A stretch of 64,000 nucleotides of DNA from Streptomyces sp. Mut1 (GTDB lineage Bacteria > Actinomycetota > Actinomycetes > Streptomycetales > Streptomycetaceae). Position 1 is the first letter of the stretch; each line of letters begins with the position of its first letter. This document shows positions 24,068-33,349 of this stretch, piece by piece. Made by a program: the position numbers and the translations under genes. A model generated the notes under the pieces. It did not search any database and was not told the origin of the DNA. It saw nothing but the letters and a program-made list of their open reading frames with translations. The stretch is from assembly GCF_030719295.1 (NCBI RefSeq), contig NZ_CP120997.1, positions 6,396,001-6,460,000 of the forward strand. The letters are read 5' to 3'.

Positions 24068-26265
24068 GCGTGTTCGTCCCGTTGGGCATGCCGCGGTTCG
24101 AGGGCGAACCGGACCACGGCCCGCGGCCGGGCCGGGGCACAGTCAACACCGCGTACCTGCTGGTCAATCCGCCCGTGACCGACCCGACGACCGCCTACCA
24201 CTCGATCCCGTACCTGGTGGGCGCCGCCAGGGCGGCCGGCCACACCGAGTACGCCTGCGTGGACGCCAATCTCGACGCCTTCACCCACCTCGCCGACCCC
24301 TTGCGCTTCGGCGCCACGCTCGCGGCCGCCCGCTCCCTGCGCGCCGAGATCGAGGCCAGGTCCGCCGCCCCCCGCCGCCACGACGAGATCCGCTACCGGC
24401 AGGCCCTGGCCGCCGAGGGCCTGACCGCGACATCGGCGCGCGACGCGATCCGTGTGTTCCAGGACCCCGACCTCTTCTACCACCCCCCGACCTACGCCCA
24501 GGCGGTCGCGGTGACGAGCCGGTGGTGGGAGCTCATCGCCCTGGAGATGCCGCCCGGCGCGGCGGACGGCTTCTCGATGCGGGTGAAGTCCGCCGTCAAC
24601 CTGTGCAGCACGGCGGACCTGTCCGACCCCGAGGTCCCGGCGGCCGTGGCCCGCCCCTTCGAGGGCTACTTCGCCGACGAGTTCGTCCCCAGGCTGCGCG
24701 AACGCCCCTGGGCTGTGGTGGGACTCTCCGTCAACTACACCAGTCAGCTGCCCGTCGCCCTCAGGATGGCCCGCCTGATCCGGACCGCACTGCCCGACAC
24801 GGTGATCGTCTTCGGCGGCACCGAGGTCGGCGACGTGGTCAAGTACGCCTCCGACCCGGCGGCCGCGTGGCGGGTCTTCCAGGACGCCGACCTGATCGTT
24901 CCGGGCGAGGGCGAGACCGCCCTCATCGGCATCCTCGACGCGGTCGGGAACGGCGCGGTCCGGGGCGGTGACGCCTTCGAGGGCATCGGCGGCGTGATGA
25001 CCAGGAAACGGCCCGACCCCGTCATCGCGTACGGCAGCGTGGACACGCTCGACTCCCCGGCGTACGACGTGTGGGACTGGGACCGGTACTGGGCGCCCGA
25101 ACCGGTGATCCTCTACAGCCCGACCCGGGGGTGCTACTGGAACAAGTGCACCTTCTGCGACTACGGCCTCAACACCGACCGGCCGACCTCGCCCTCGCGC
25201 GAACGCCCCGTCGCCGCCGTCCTTGAGGACCTGCGGGAGGTGAGCCGCTACGGCAGGACCCTCTACTTCGCGGTGGACGCCATGTCCCCGCGCTATCTGC
25301 GCACCCTCGCCGCCGCCCTCGCCGAATCCTCCCTGGACCTGCGCTGGTCCGCCGAACTGCGGCTGGAGCGGACGTTTCCCAAGCGCGCCGTCGGTGAACT
25401 CCTCGCGGCCTCCGGCTGCGTCGCGGTCTCCTTCGGCTACGAGTCGGGCAGCCAGCGGGTCCTCGACCTCATCGACAAGGGGGTGAAGATCGACGCCGTC
25501 CCGGACGTCCTGGCCGAGCTGGCGCGCAACGGCATCGCCGCGCAGATGATGGGCTTCACCGGCTTCCCCACCGAGACCCGGGACGAGGCGCTCGCGACGT
25601 ACGAGTTCCTCCAGGACCACGAGAAGCTGTGGACGACGGCGGGCATCGGCCTGTTCGCGCTGACCCCCGGCTCCATCGTCGCCAAGGACCCCGGCCGGTT
25701 CGGCATCGACCTCCTGCCGACCTCCGCCTCCGACGACATCCGGCGCTATGTGCCCTGGCGCGACCGGACGTCCGGTGAGGTGCACTGGCCGGAGTCCGAG
25801 GACCCCCGCGTCCCGCGCGAACACAGCGCCGGCTTCCGCAGGACCAGCTTCGACCGCCCCTTCGTCGGCGGCATCGACGCCGCGCACACCCTGCTCTACC
25901 ACGCCCGCTTCGGCCGGGGACTGATGCCCGAGGCCCCCGAGGGCCCCGGCCGCGACGAAGAACCCCGCGTCCGCCTGGTCGAGGAACCGGTGGTGACCAT
26001 CCCGTTCGCCTCCATCGAGGGGCTGACCGGTGTCGACGACCTGATGGCGCAGGTCAGCCGTCGCAGCCGGGAGCACCTGGACACCACATCCGGCGGCTAC
26101 GGGGAATGGCTCGACGGGACCGGCACCGCCCGCCCCGGCTCCTGCGGGGTCCTCGTCCTCGCCCACGGCGACCTCGTGGAGGTGCCCGCGGGCGTGGACT
26201 TCACCGCGGACAACGCCCTCACCCGCGCCCTGCGCCTGATGCTCGCGACGCAGGTCCGCGCCTGA
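24064..26265 (+). CDS. B12-binding-domain radical SAM protein
   Basis: A 733-residue enzyme. The N-terminal part holds a cobalamin-binding Rossmann-like domain ([45 protein letters not shown], about 215-300) without the DxHxxG motif, as in most class B radical SAM methylases. The radical SAM barrel follows with [13 protein letters not shown]: Cys357, 362 and 365 are spaced CX4CX2C instead of CX3CX2C. Class B members methylate unactivated carbons or do ring contractions. AGGAG precedes the ATG by eight nt; the start overlaps the MFS stop. Last gene of the right arm; expected to tailor the precursor or another small substrate. Confidence 0.88.
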   Translation: MSVFVPLGMPRFEGEPDHGPRPGRGTVNTAYLLVNPPVTDPTTAYHSIPYLVGAARAAGHTEYACVDANLDAFTHLADPLRFGATLAAARSLRAEIEARSAAPRRHDEIRYRQALAAEGLTATSARDAIRVFQDPDLFYHPPTYAQAVAVTSRWWELIALEMPPGAADGFSMRVKSAVNLCSTADLSDPEVPAAVARPFEGYFADEFVPRLRERPWAVVGLSVNYTSQLPVALRMARLIRTALPDTVIVFGGTEVGDVVKYASDPAAAWRVFQDADLIVPGEGETALIGILDAVGNGAVRGGDAFEGIGGVMTRKRPDPVIAYGSVDTLDSPAYDVWDWDRYWAPEPVILYSPTRGCYWNKCTFCDYGLNTDRPTSPSRERPVAAVLEDLREVSRYGRTLYFAVDAMSPRYLRTLAAALAESSLDLRWSAELRLERTFPKRAVGELLAASGCVAVSFGYESGSQRVLDLIDKGVKIDAVPDVLAELARNGIAAQMMGFTGFPTETRDEALATYEFLQDHEKLWTTAGIGLFALTPGSIVAKDPGRFGIDLLPTSASDDIRRYVPWRDRTSGEVHWPESEDPRVPREHSAGFRRTSFDRPFVGGIDAAHTLLYHARFGRGLMPEAPEGPGRDEEPRVRLVEEPVVTIPFASIEGLTGVDDLMAQVSRRSREHLDTTSGGYGEWLDGTGTARPGSCGVLVLAHGDLVEVPAGVDFTADNALTRALRLMLATQVRA

Positions 26266-26295
26266 GGCCGTCCGCGGCGGCCGGGCCGGCCGATT

Positions 26296-26312
26296 GAGAC
26301 GCCGGGCGTCTC
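26296..26312. promoter_or_regulatory. 17-bp perfect palindrome after the RiPP arm
   Basis: GAGACGCC-G-GGCGTCTC lies 30 nt after the B12 radical SAM stop and 104 nt before the thiolase start. It can fold as a 7-bp stem with a 3-nt loop (terminator) or act as an operator for the thiolase gene. The sequence does not decide between these. Confidence 0.45.
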
Positions 26313-26416
26313 GATGCCAGGGAAACTGGGTATTGGACCGGCTCGGTCGCCGGGTGCGAGGGTCGTGCCGGACCCCTGTCCACCGACGCCCCGCCGCCCC
26401 CGGAAAGGCCCCCGCC

Positions 26417-27643
26417 GTGCCCGACCCTCTCGATGTCGTGATCTGCGAACCCCTGCGCACCCCCATCGGCCGCTTCGGCGGGGTGTTCGCCGGGCAGCGG
26501 CCGGCCGCCCTCGCCGCCCGTGTCATCGCCGAGGTCGTCGCCCGCACCGGCATCGACCCCGACCGGGTCGACGAGGTGATCCTCGGCCACTCCTACCCCT
26601 CGGCCGAGGCCCCCGCCATCGGCCGGGTCGCCGCCCTGGACGCCGGGCTCCCGCAGACGGTCACCGGCATCCAGACCGACCGCCGCTGCGGCTCCGGGCT
26701 CCAGGCGGTCCTGGACGCGGCCATGCAGATCCGCGCCGGGTTCAGCGAGGTCGTCATCGCGGGCGGCGTGGACGTGATGAGCGCGGCCCCCTACTACACG
26801 CACGACGGGCGCTGGGGCATCAAGGGCCCCGGACTCCAGCTCCACGACGCGCTCGCCCGGGGCCGGGTCACCGCGGGCGGCCTCCACCACCCCGTACCGG
26901 GCGGCATGATCGAGACCGCCGAGAACCTGCGCCGGGCGTACGGCATCAGCCGAGCCGACCAGGACGCGCTGGCCCTGCGCTCGCAGCGGCGGGCCGGCCG
27001 GGCGGCGGCCGAGGGCCGGTACGAGGCCGAGATCGTCCCGGTCACGGTGAGGACCAGGAAGGCCGAGACGGTGGTCGGCGCCGACGAGCACCCCCGCCCC
27101 GACACCACCGCCGAACAACTCGCCGCGCTCCGCCCGGTCATGCTGAAGTCCGACCCGGAGGCCACCGTCACCGCGGGCAACGCCAGCGGCCAGAACGACG
27201 CGGCGGCCGCCTGCCTGGTGACGAGCGCCGCCACCGCCGAACGCCTCGGCCTCAACCCGCTGGCGCGGCTGGTCTCCTTCGCCAGGGCCGGAGTCCCCGC
27301 CGCCACCATGGGCCTCGGCCCCGTCCCCGCCACCCGCACCGCGCTCGGCCGCGCCGGCCTCACGCTCGCCGACCTCGACCTGATCGAGCTCAACGAGGCG
27401 TTCGCCGCCCAGGTGCTGGCCTGCACCCGGGAGCTGGGCCTCGGCGAGAAGGACCACGAGGAGCGGATCAACGTGAACGGCTCCGGCGTCTCGCTCGGCC
27501 ACCCCGTCGGCGCCACCGGAGCCCGCATCCTCGCCACCCTCACCCGGGAACTGCACCGCCGCGAGGCGCGCTACGGCCTGGAGACCATGTGCATCGGCGG
27601 CGGCCAGGGCCTCGCCGCGGTCTTCGAGCGCGTCGCGGTCTGA
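26417..27643 (+). CDS. Acetyl-CoA C-acyltransferase (thiolase II family)
   Basis: A 408-residue thiolase that condenses or cleaves acyl-CoA. Catalytic residues are all visible: the nucleophile Cys in [11 protein letters not shown] near residue 90, the His in [19 protein letters not shown], and the second Cys in [15 protein letters not shown] sequence near the end; NEAFAAQ is also present. GTG 26417 is taken as start because the enzyme sequence begins [21 protein letters not shown] right after it and GGAAAGG lies upstream. Stands alone between the RiPP arm and the sialic-acid operon, on the opposite strand to the latter. Biosynthetic or degradative direction cannot be told. Confidence 0.93.
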   Translation: MPDPLDVVICEPLRTPIGRFGGVFAGQRPAALAARVIAEVVARTGIDPDRVDEVILGHSYPSAEAPAIGRVAALDAGLPQTVTGIQTDRRCGSGLQAVLDAAMQIRAGFSEVVIAGGVDVMSAAPYYTHDGRWGIKGPGLQLHDALARGRVTAGGLHHPVPGGMIETAENLRRAYGISRADQDALALRSQRRAGRAAAEGRYEAEIVPVTVRTRKAETVVGADEHPRPDTTAEQLAALRPVMLKSDPEATVTAGNASGQNDAAAACLVTSAATAERLGLNPLARLVSFARAGVPAATMGLGPVPATRTALGRAGLTLADLDLIELNEAFAAQVLACTRELGLGEKDHEERINVNGSGVSLGHPVGATGARILATLTRELHRREARYGLETMCIGGGQGLAAVFERVAV

Positions 27644-27654
27644 GACCCGCGGAC

Positions 27655-27681
27655 GCCGCCGGGACGGACGGCCCCGGCGGC
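27655..27681. terminator. Convergent hairpin between thiolase and nanT
   Basis: GCCGCCGGG (27655-27663) pairs with CCCGGCGGC (27673-27681) over a 9-nt loop. It sits between the ends of two converging genes and could serve both. No T run. Confidence 0.5.
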
Positions 27682-27698
27682 GCCCGGACCGGCCGGCC

Positions 27699-29156
27699 CT
27701 ACCGCTCCACGGCGACCGGCCCGTCCGCCGCCGGACCCGCCGCCAGGTGGTCGTCCCGGGCGTCCGGGTCGGCCAGCCGGTTCAGCCGGGCCGGTACGTC
27801 GAAGCCGACCAGCAGGACCACGATCACCGTGCCGGCGAACGTCAGCACCGCCAGCGCCCGGCCCAGGTCCATGCCGGAGGCCAGATGCGCCCCGAGGACC
27901 GGGGCGACGGCCCCGCCGAGAGCACCCACGTTGTACGTGAAGCCGAGCGCGGCGCCCCGGCTGCGGGTCGGGAAGTGGCCGCCGATGTAGCGGGGGAGCA
28001 GGCCGGAGATGCCGAAGCTCGTCGCCTGGAGCAGGAAGAGCAGGACTCCGAGCAGCAGCAGGTTGTTCTCCACCGCGAAGACCGGGTAGACGAAGGCGAG
28101 CGAGGCCAGCAGCGTCAGCGCGTACGCCTTCTTCGTACCGATCCGGTCGCCGAGGAAGCCGGCCGTCCAGCAGCCGACCATGGTGCCGAAGCCCGCGAAG
28201 TACAGGACGTCGGTGACCTGCCCCGTCGTGTAGCCCAGCTCCGTCTTCAGATACGTCGGCAGCAGAGCCTGGATCGGCCAGGAATACAGGAACGCGAAGA
28301 ACAGCGTCACGATCATCGACAGGTACAGCACCCAGCCGCGCCTGCCGCCCAGCTGCACGGCCAGTGCGGCGAGCGAGAGCCCGGCGACCACCGAGAGCAC
28401 CGGGACCATGCCGGAGCCGCCCGGGGTGAAGACGAGGAACAGCGAGAGCGTGGCGACGGCCACCAGGACCGTGTTGGCGGTGGCCCGGCGCGGGGTCAGG
28501 AACAGCGGCCGGAACGGGTTGGGCCTGGCACCCTCGTCCGCGACCGACTCCGTCCACTCCTCCGCCTCCGGCAGCGCCCGCCGCATCCACAGCGCGACCG
28601 CTATCGGGATCAGGCCGAGGTAGAACATCCAGCGCCAGCCGAGCGAGGGCACCACCCAGTCGTAGACCTGGGCCGCCAGCACCGAACCCACCGAGAAGCC
28701 GGAGATCAGAAAGCCGCTGGCCCGGTTGCGCAGCGCGGGCGGCCAGCTCTCCATCACGTATGTGGAGCTGGCGCTGTACTCCCCGGCCATGCCCATGCCG
28801 ATGGCCAGCCGGGCGGCGAACAGGCTGTGGTAGTTCCACGCGAATCCGCAGGCGAAGGTGCCCAGCGAGTACAGCAGGATGCTCACCACCATCGACAGCT
28901 TGCGGCCGTAGCGGTCGCCGAGGGCGCCGAGCACGGCACCGCCGAGCCAGCGGGTGATGAACGCGCCGGAGATCAGACTGGCGGCCTGCACCGTGCTCAG
29001 CCCGAAGTCGTCACTGATCTCGGTCAGGACGAGGGTGATCAGCACGAAGTCGAAGCCGTCCAGGACGTAGCCGATCCAGGCGGCGAAGAACGACTTCCAC
29101 TGGGTGCGGCTCACCTGGCGGTACCAGGGGAGCGTGGGGGGTGTGGTGGTGTGCAC
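27699..29156 (-). CDS. nanT: Sialic acid MFS transporter
   Basis: A 485-residue major facilitator very like E. coli NanT from the first helix on: PWYRQVSRTQWKSFFAAW, GYVLDGFDFVLITLVLTEI, TVQAASLISGAFITRW, GALGDRYGRKLSMV, IGMGMAGEYSASSTYVMESWP, RASGFLISGFSVGSVLAAQVY. NanT imports N-acetylneuraminate with protons. It has the family's extra middle helices. GTG 29156 has GGAG five nt upstream. Last gene of the nanA-nanK-nanE-nanT operon. Its presence along with the ABC transporter at 40-46 kb gives the cell two probable sialic-acid importers. Confidence 0.92.
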   Translation of the reverse strand: MHTTTPPTLPWYRQVSRTQWKSFFAAWIGYVLDGFDFVLITLVLTEISDDFGLSTVQAASLISGAFITRWLGGAVLGALGDRYGRKLSMVVSILLYSLGTFACGFAWNYHSLFAARLAIGMGMAGEYSASSTYVMESWPPALRNRASGFLISGFSVGSVLAAQVYDWVVPSLGWRWMFYLGLIPIAVALWMRRALPEAEEWTESVADEGARPNPFRPLFLTPRRATANTVLVAVATLSLFLVFTPGGSGMVPVLSVVAGLSLAALAVQLGGRRGWVLYLSMIVTLFFAFLYSWPIQALLPTYLKTELGYTTGQVTDVLYFAGFGTMVGCWTAGFLGDRIGTKKAYALTLLASLAFVYPVFAVENNLLLLGVLLFLLQATSFGISGLLPRYIGGHFPTRSRGAALGFTYNVGALGGAVAPVLGAHLASGMDLGRALAVLTFAGTVIVVLLVGFDVPARLNRLADPDARDDHLAAGPAADGPVAVER

Positions 29157-29219
29157 GGTGACTCCAGGATGCGGGACGGCGCTCGTCGTTGAACAGCCGC
29201 CCCGCTGGGTGGGCGCAGA

Positions 29220-29900
29220 TCAGGGCCGGGCGATACCCGCGACGAAGCGGCTGGTCAGGGCCGTGGGGGCGGTGATGGCCGTGCCGACGACGACGCTGTG
29301 CGCGCCGCGCGCCAGGGCCTCGGCCGCTTCCTCGGGGGTGTTGACGCGCCCCTCGGCGACGACGGGTACGTCGATGGCGGCGGCGAGCCGGGCGACCAGG
29401 TCGAGGTCGGGGCCTGTCTGCTTCGGCTGCCCCGGGACGTAGCCGGACAGGGTCGTGGAGACGAAGTCCGCGCCCAGCCCCGCGGCGGTGACGCCCTCGG
29501 CGAGGGTGGAGACGTCGGCCATGACGAGGGCGCCGGCCGCGTGGACCGCCTCGACCAGCTCGGCGAAGGTCGAACCGTCGGGGCGCGGCCGGTCGGTGGC
29601 GTCGGCGGCGACCACGGCCGCGCCGGCCTCGGCGACCGCCAGGGCGTGCCGGACGGTCGGGGTGATGTAGACGCCGACGTCGCCGTCCTTCCACAGGCCG
29701 ATGACCGGCAGGTCGACGGCGGCGACGATCGCGGCGACGACCTCCGGCTCGTTGGCGCGGATCGCCGCGCCGCCGCCGGCGACGGCCGACCGCGCGAGCC
29801 GCACCAGCGTGGAGGTCTCCCGCATCGGGTCGCCGGGGGGCGCCTGGCAGGACACGATCAGCTTGCCCTGGAGAGTGGTGGCCAGTTCCTGTGCGCTCAT
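29220..29900 (-). CDS. nanE: N-acetylmannosamine-6-phosphate 2-epimerase
   Basis: A 226-residue TIM-barrel epimerase turning ManNAc-6-P into GlcNAc-6-P. The family sequence is clear: KLIVSCQAPPGDPM at the N terminus, GGAAIRANEPEVVAAI, VIGLWKDGD, YITPTVRHALAVAEAGA, ADVSTLAEGVTAAGLGADFVSTTLSGY and VVAEGRVNTPEEA, with the catalytic Lys in LWKD. ATG 29900 overlaps the nanK stop by 4 nt. Middle of the nan operon. Confidence 0.94.
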   Translation of the reverse strand: MSAQELATTLQGKLIVSCQAPPGDPMRETSTLVRLARSAVAGGGAAIRANEPEVVAAIVAAVDLPVIGLWKDGDVGVYITPTVRHALAVAEAGAAVVAADATDRPRPDGSTFAELVEAVHAAGALVMADVSTLAEGVTAAGLGADFVSTTLSGYVPGQPKQTGPDLDLVARLAAAIDVPVVAEGRVNTPEEAAEALARGAHSVVVGTAITAPTALTSRFVAGIARP

Positions 29901-30847
29901 CGGAGAGCTCCCGGGTGGTGGAGGGGAAGGGTGGTGGTGAGGGCGGCGGCGCCGAGCACGGCCGCGTCGTGGCCGAACAGCGGGGCGCGCGGTACGAGCC
30001 CGCGCAGCGGCCCCATCAGCTCGGCGGCGAAGGCGGCGCGCAGGGCGTCCTCGTACAGCGCGCCGATGCGCGGGACGCCGCCGCCGACGACGACCCGGTC
30101 GGGGCCGAGCGCGTTGGCGAGCCCGCCGAGGACGTGGCCCGCGGCCGCCGCGCCCGTGGTGATGGCGGTGACGGCGTCGGCGTCGCCTTCGGCGGCGCGG
30201 GCGGCGACGGTCTCCAGACGGTCCACGGGGGCACCGGTCAGCCGGGCGTAGTGGGCGGCGATGCCCGGCCCGGACGCGATGACCTCCAGATGGCCGGTGG
30301 CCCCGCAGGTGCAGGGCAGCCGGGCCGCCTCCGGGCTCGGCAGATGGCCGAGGTGCCCGGCGATGCCGGAGGCGCCGTGCAGCATCCGCCCGTCGGACGC
30401 GAGGGCGCCGCCGACGCCGGTGCCGATGGCCGCGAACAGCAGGGAGGCGTGCTCGTTGCCCTCGGCGCGCAGCGCGTCGAGCTCGGGGCCCGCGGTGGCG
30501 CGTACGTCGTTGTCGCAGGCCACCGCGTAGCCCGTACGGTCGGCCAGGCCGGCGCCCAGCGCGGTGCCGGCCCAGCCGCGGAGCGAGTCCGTGGCGCTGG
30601 TGACCATGCCGCTGCGGGGGTCGATCACCCCGGCCGCCGCGATGCCGAGCACGGCGGCGCGGCGGCCCGGGTCGACCTCGGCGGCGGCCGCCGCCAGCGC
30701 GTCGAGCACCGCGTCGGCGCCCTCCTGGGCCGGGGTGGGCCTGCTGTGCCGGGCCAGGACCGCGCCGTCCGCGCCGAACAGCGCGGCGGCGATCTTCGTA
30801 CCGCCCAGGTCGAGGCCGACGACGGGGCCCGGTGCCGGACGCGTCAT
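29897..30847 (-). CDS. nanK: ROK family kinase, probable N-acetylmannosamine kinase
   Basis: A 316-residue ROK sugar kinase. The ATP motif GLDLGGTKIAAALF is at residue 10; the catalytic Asp is in ACDNDVRATA; GTGVGGALASDGRMLHGASGIAGHLGHL precedes the zinc-site sequence CTCGATGHLE, in which the usual last Cys is His. ManNAc is the expected substrate from the flanking nanE and nanA, with both of which it overlaps by 4 nt. Glucokinase-type ROK activity is the alternative without context. Confidence 0.9.
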   Translation of the reverse strand: MTRPAPGPVVGLDLGGTKIAAALFGADGAVLARHSRPTPAQEGADAVLDALAAAAAEVDPGRRAAVLGIAAAGVIDPRSGMVTSATDSLRGWAGTALGAGLADRTGYAVACDNDVRATAGPELDALRAEGNEHASLLFAAIGTGVGGALASDGRMLHGASGIAGHLGHLPSPEAARLPCTCGATGHLEVIASGPGIAAHYARLTGAPVDRLETVAARAAEGDADAVTAITTGAAAAGHVLGGLANALGPDRVVVGGGVPRIGALYEDALRAAFAAELMGPLRGLVPRAPLFGHDAAVLGAAALTTTLPLHHPGALR

Positions 30848-31803
30848 CGGACCGGCGGCAGACCGGCGTCGCGCAGCCGTCCGGAGACGAACGCGACGGA
30901 CTCCGCGGACAGCTGGATCTGCGGGAAGGCGGTGTCGCCGCACGCGATGACGCCGAGCAGCTGAAGCGCCGCCTTGAACGAGCCGAGCGCCGAGGAGCTG
31001 CGGCCCATGTCCGCCTCGGGGCCGGCGTCGACCATCGCGAACAGCTCGGTCAGCCGCTCCTGCTCCTTGGCGGCCGGCGTCCAGTCCCCGGCGCGCGCGG
31101 CGTCGTAGAGCCGTACGTAACCGGCCGGGTCCACGTTGCCGAGACCGGGGACGACCCCGTCGGCGCCGGCCAGCAGGGCCGCGTCCACGGTCAGTTCGGA
31201 ACCGGTGAGGATGCTGAACTCCGGGACCGGGCCGTGCGCGCGGCCCTCGCGGCCGCCGAGCTCCACCACGAGCCTGCGCAGCCCGCCCTCGTCGCCGCTG
31301 CTGTCCTTGAGCCCGGCCAGCGTGCCGTCCTCGGCCAGCTCACGGACCAGGGCCGCCGAGAGCTTGCTCTGCACGGAGACCGGGAGGTCGTACGCGAACA
31401 GCGGCAGGTCCACATCGGCGCGCAGCCGGCGGAAGTGGGCGGCGATCTCCCTGGGGTGGGTGCGGGTGTAGAACGGCGCGGTCGCGACCAGGGCGTCGGC
31501 GCCCAGTGCGGCGGCGGCCCTGGCGTGCTCGGTGACCCGGGGGGTGGTGGTGTCGATGACTCCGGCCAGGACCGGGACGCGGCCGTCGGTGGCGTTGACG
31601 ACGGTCTCCAGGACCGTGGCACGCTGCTCGTCGGTGAGGTAGGCGACCTCGCTGGTGGAGCCGAGCGCGAACAGTCCGTGCACGCCGCCGCCGATGAGGT
31701 GCTCGACGAGCCGGACGAGGGACGCGGTGTCGACCTCCCCCCGGGGGTCGAGCGGGGTGCAGACCGGCGGGACGACGCCGCGCAGCGGTGCGGTCAGAGA
31801 CAT
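30844..31803 (-). CDS. nanA: DapA/NanA family aldolase, probable N-acetylneuraminate lyase
   Basis: A 319-residue TIM-barrel aldolase that, from context, splits N-acetylneuraminate to pyruvate and ManNAc. The Schiff-base Lys lies in LAGLKDSSGDEG, the catalytic Tyr in LFAYDLPVSV, and the carboxylate loop reads GSTSE instead of GSTGE. It is related to the second copy at 45988-46923. First gene of the nan operon, with ATG 31803; it starts downstream of a promoter overlapped by the shared GntR operator. Sequence alone places it only in the DHDPS superfamily; the nanE/nanK/nanT linkage gives the function. Confidence 0.87.
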   Translation of the reverse strand: MSLTAPLRGVVPPVCTPLDPRGEVDTASLVRLVEHLIGGGVHGLFALGSTSEVAYLTDEQRATVLETVVNATDGRVPVLAGVIDTTTPRVTEHARAAAALGADALVATAPFYTRTHPREIAAHFRRLRADVDLPLFAYDLPVSVQSKLSAALVRELAEDGTLAGLKDSSGDEGGLRRLVVELGGREGRAHGPVPEFSILTGSELTVDAALLAGADGVVPGLGNVDPAGYVRLYDAARAGDWTPAAKEQERLTELFAMVDAGPEADMGRSSSALGSFKAALQLLGVIACGDTAFPQIQLSAESVAFVSGRLRDAGLPPVR

Positions 31804-31862
31804 GGTGGAAGGCTCCAGCTGTTCGGGATGCCGGTCCGGGGCCGAACGGCTACCCGGATCGA

Positions 31863-31926
31863 GACGTGAGACGTAAGATGTCCTATGTCTGCTTCACCTT
31901 AATCAGATGCTCCTGCGACCGGTCAA
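31863..31926 (-). promoter_or_regulatory. nan operon promoter with GntR operator copy 1
   Basis: On the minus strand TTGACC (complement of 31921-31926) and TAAGGT (complement of 31896-31901), 19 nt apart, form a promoter directed to nanA. A 20-bp element at 31863-31882 follows it and matches the palindrome GACATCTGACGTCAGATGTC at 16 of 20 positions. The same arrangement recurs at 38.2, 39.3 and 40.2 kb. Confidence 0.7.
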
Positions 31927-31953
31927 GGGGCAAAGGCACCTCGGGAGGACGTT

Positions 31954-32640
31954 GTGGCGCGGCCCACCATGGCTCAGGACATCGAGCGCAGAATCAAGGA
32001 ACTCATCCTGGAGCGCCGCCTCGCACCGGGCGACGCCCTGCCCACCGAGGCCGAGCTGATGGACCTCTTCGAGGCCGGCCGGGTCTCCGTGCGGGAGGCC
32101 CTGAAGTCGCTCCAGGCGGTCAATGTCGTGGAGATCCGCCGGGGTTACGGGACCTTCGTGGGCTCGCTCTCGCTGTCACCGTTCGCCGAGGGGCTGGCCT
32201 TCCGCGCGGCCGTCCGCCACCGCCAGGGCGAGCCGGGCCTCGCCGAGCTGATGAGGGTGCGCGAGGCGCTGGAGGCCGGACTCGTCGGGACCGTCGCGGC
32301 CGGCGTCCCGGACGAGGACATCGACGTGCTGCGCGGGCTCGTCGAGAAGATGGAGGCGGACGCGGGCGGCGGCCGGGTGGCACGCGCCACGGACCGGGCC
32401 TTCCACCTCGCCCTCTACGCCTCGCTCGACAACCACCTGCTCAGCGAGGTGCTCGACGCGTTCTGGGCGGCGATGGACCGGGTGCGCGAGGACTTCGACG
32501 ACGGCCACCAGGACCCCTGGGTCACCTGCTCCCAGCACCGGGAGATCGTGGAGGCGGTCGCGGCGGCCGACGGCGACCGCGCGGTACGGGCGATGCGCAC
32601 CCACTTCGACGGCATCCGCGACCGGCTGAACGCCGGCTGA
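31954..32640 (+). CDS. GntR family regulator (FadR/FCD subfamily) of the nan operon
   Basis: A 228-residue repressor-type protein. The N-terminal winged helix reads LPTEAELMDLFEAGRVSVREALKSLQAVNVVEIRRGYGTFVG; residues 90-225 are the all-helical FCD ligand domain with its metal His residues (FHLALYASLDNHLLSE, CSQHREIVEAV). GTG 31954 has GGGAGGAC upstream. Divergent from nanA across 150 nt that hold an operator. It is a clear paralogue of the regulator at 39441-40160, so one or both bind the four shared palindromes. Ligand is probably sialic acid, ManNAc-6-P or a related compound. Confidence 0.9.
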   Translation: MARPTMAQDIERRIKELILERRLAPGDALPTEAELMDLFEAGRVSVREALKSLQAVNVVEIRRGYGTFVGSLSLSPFAEGLAFRAAVRHRQGEPGLAELMRVREALEAGLVGTVAAGVPDEDIDVLRGLVEKMEADAGGGRVARATDRAFHLALYASLDNHLLSEVLDAFWAAMDRVREDFDDGHQDPWVTCSQHREIVEAVAAADGDRAVRAMRTHFDGIRDRLNAG

Positions 32641-32650
32641 GCGGGCGGCG

Positions 32651-33235
32651 TCAGGCGGGGGTGCCCGTGACCGCCGTGACCGCCATCCGGACCGCGCGCC
32701 CGGACACCGCCGCGTAGTCGTCGCCCGCCTCGATCGCCGTCGTGGCGGCGTTCACGATGCCCTGGAGCAGGACCGCCGTGCGGCGCGGATCGTCCTCGCC
32801 CAGCTCGGCGAGCGCGCCGATCAGTGGGGTCAGCAGCTCCGCGTGGGCCCGGCCTGCGCTCTCCCGGACCAGGTTCGCGTCGCGCACCCCGGCCAGCGCC
32901 TGCGCGATCCGGTGCTCACCGGTCCGCACCAGCTCCAGCTGTGCGGTCACATAGGCGGCGATCCGCTCCCGGGGCGTGTGCGCGGCCGCCATGCCCGCCC
33001 GGATCGCGTCGGTCCAGCGGGGCATCGCGTCCTCGACGACGGCAGCGAGGAGCTCGGGCCGGCCGGGGAAGTACTTGTAGACGCTGTTGCGCGCCAGGCC
33101 GGTGGACCGGGCCACCGCCGCGAAGGTCACCGCGTCGGCGTCGCCGCCCTCCAGCAGCTCGCGCGCCGCCCGCACCAGAGCCAGCCGTTGCTGGGCGTGG
33201 TGCTCGGCGACCGTGGCGGCGCTGATCCGGGGCAT
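32651..33235 (-). CDS. TetR family transcriptional regulator
   Basis: A 194-residue TetR protein with the N-terminal HTH RELLEGGDADAVTFAAVARSTGLARNSVYKYFPGRPELLAAVVED and a C-terminal ligand-binding half. Divergent from the ABC permease-ATPase pair at 33350-35157, which it probably represses through the dyad at 33280-33296. Start ATG 33235. Its end is only 10 nt from the GntR gene stop. Ligand unknown, likely a compound exported by the transporter. Confidence 0.9.
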   Translation of the reverse strand: MPRISAATVAEHHAQQRLALVRAARELLEGGDADAVTFAAVARSTGLARNSVYKYFPGRPELLAAVVEDAMPRWTDAIRAGMAAAHTPRERIAAYVTAQLELVRTGEHRIAQALAGVRDANLVRESAGRAHAELLTPLIGALAELGEDDPRRTAVLLQGIVNAATTAIEAGDDYAAVSGRAVRMAVTAVTGTPA

Positions 33236-33279
33236 CCGCCCAGTCTAGAAGCCCCTTCGGCCCCAAGGACCCCCCACTT

Positions 33280-33296
33280 GGGGACGCGGTGTCCCC
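33280..33296. promoter_or_regulatory. Candidate TetR operator and ABC promoter
   Basis: GGGGACGCGGTGTCCCC is a dyad with a 6-bp arm (GGGGAC/GTCCCC) and 5-nt centre. It lies between TTGGGG (33279-33284) and TAAGTT near 33304, a weak + strand promoter, so a bound repressor would block RNA polymerase. The position between divergent TetR and ABC genes supports this. Confidence 0.6.
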
Positions 33297-33349
33297 ATCA
33301 TCTAAGTTAGCGACGCACCGTCCCTAAACCTTCCATGAAGGGAACCGCC

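Noticed and set aside
30844..31803. dapA (4-hydroxy-tetrahydrodipicolinate synthase) for both aldolases
   Set aside because: The family is right, but operon linkage to nanK, nanE and nanT, or to the sialic-acid-type transporter, favours sialate lyase; lysine genes are absent.
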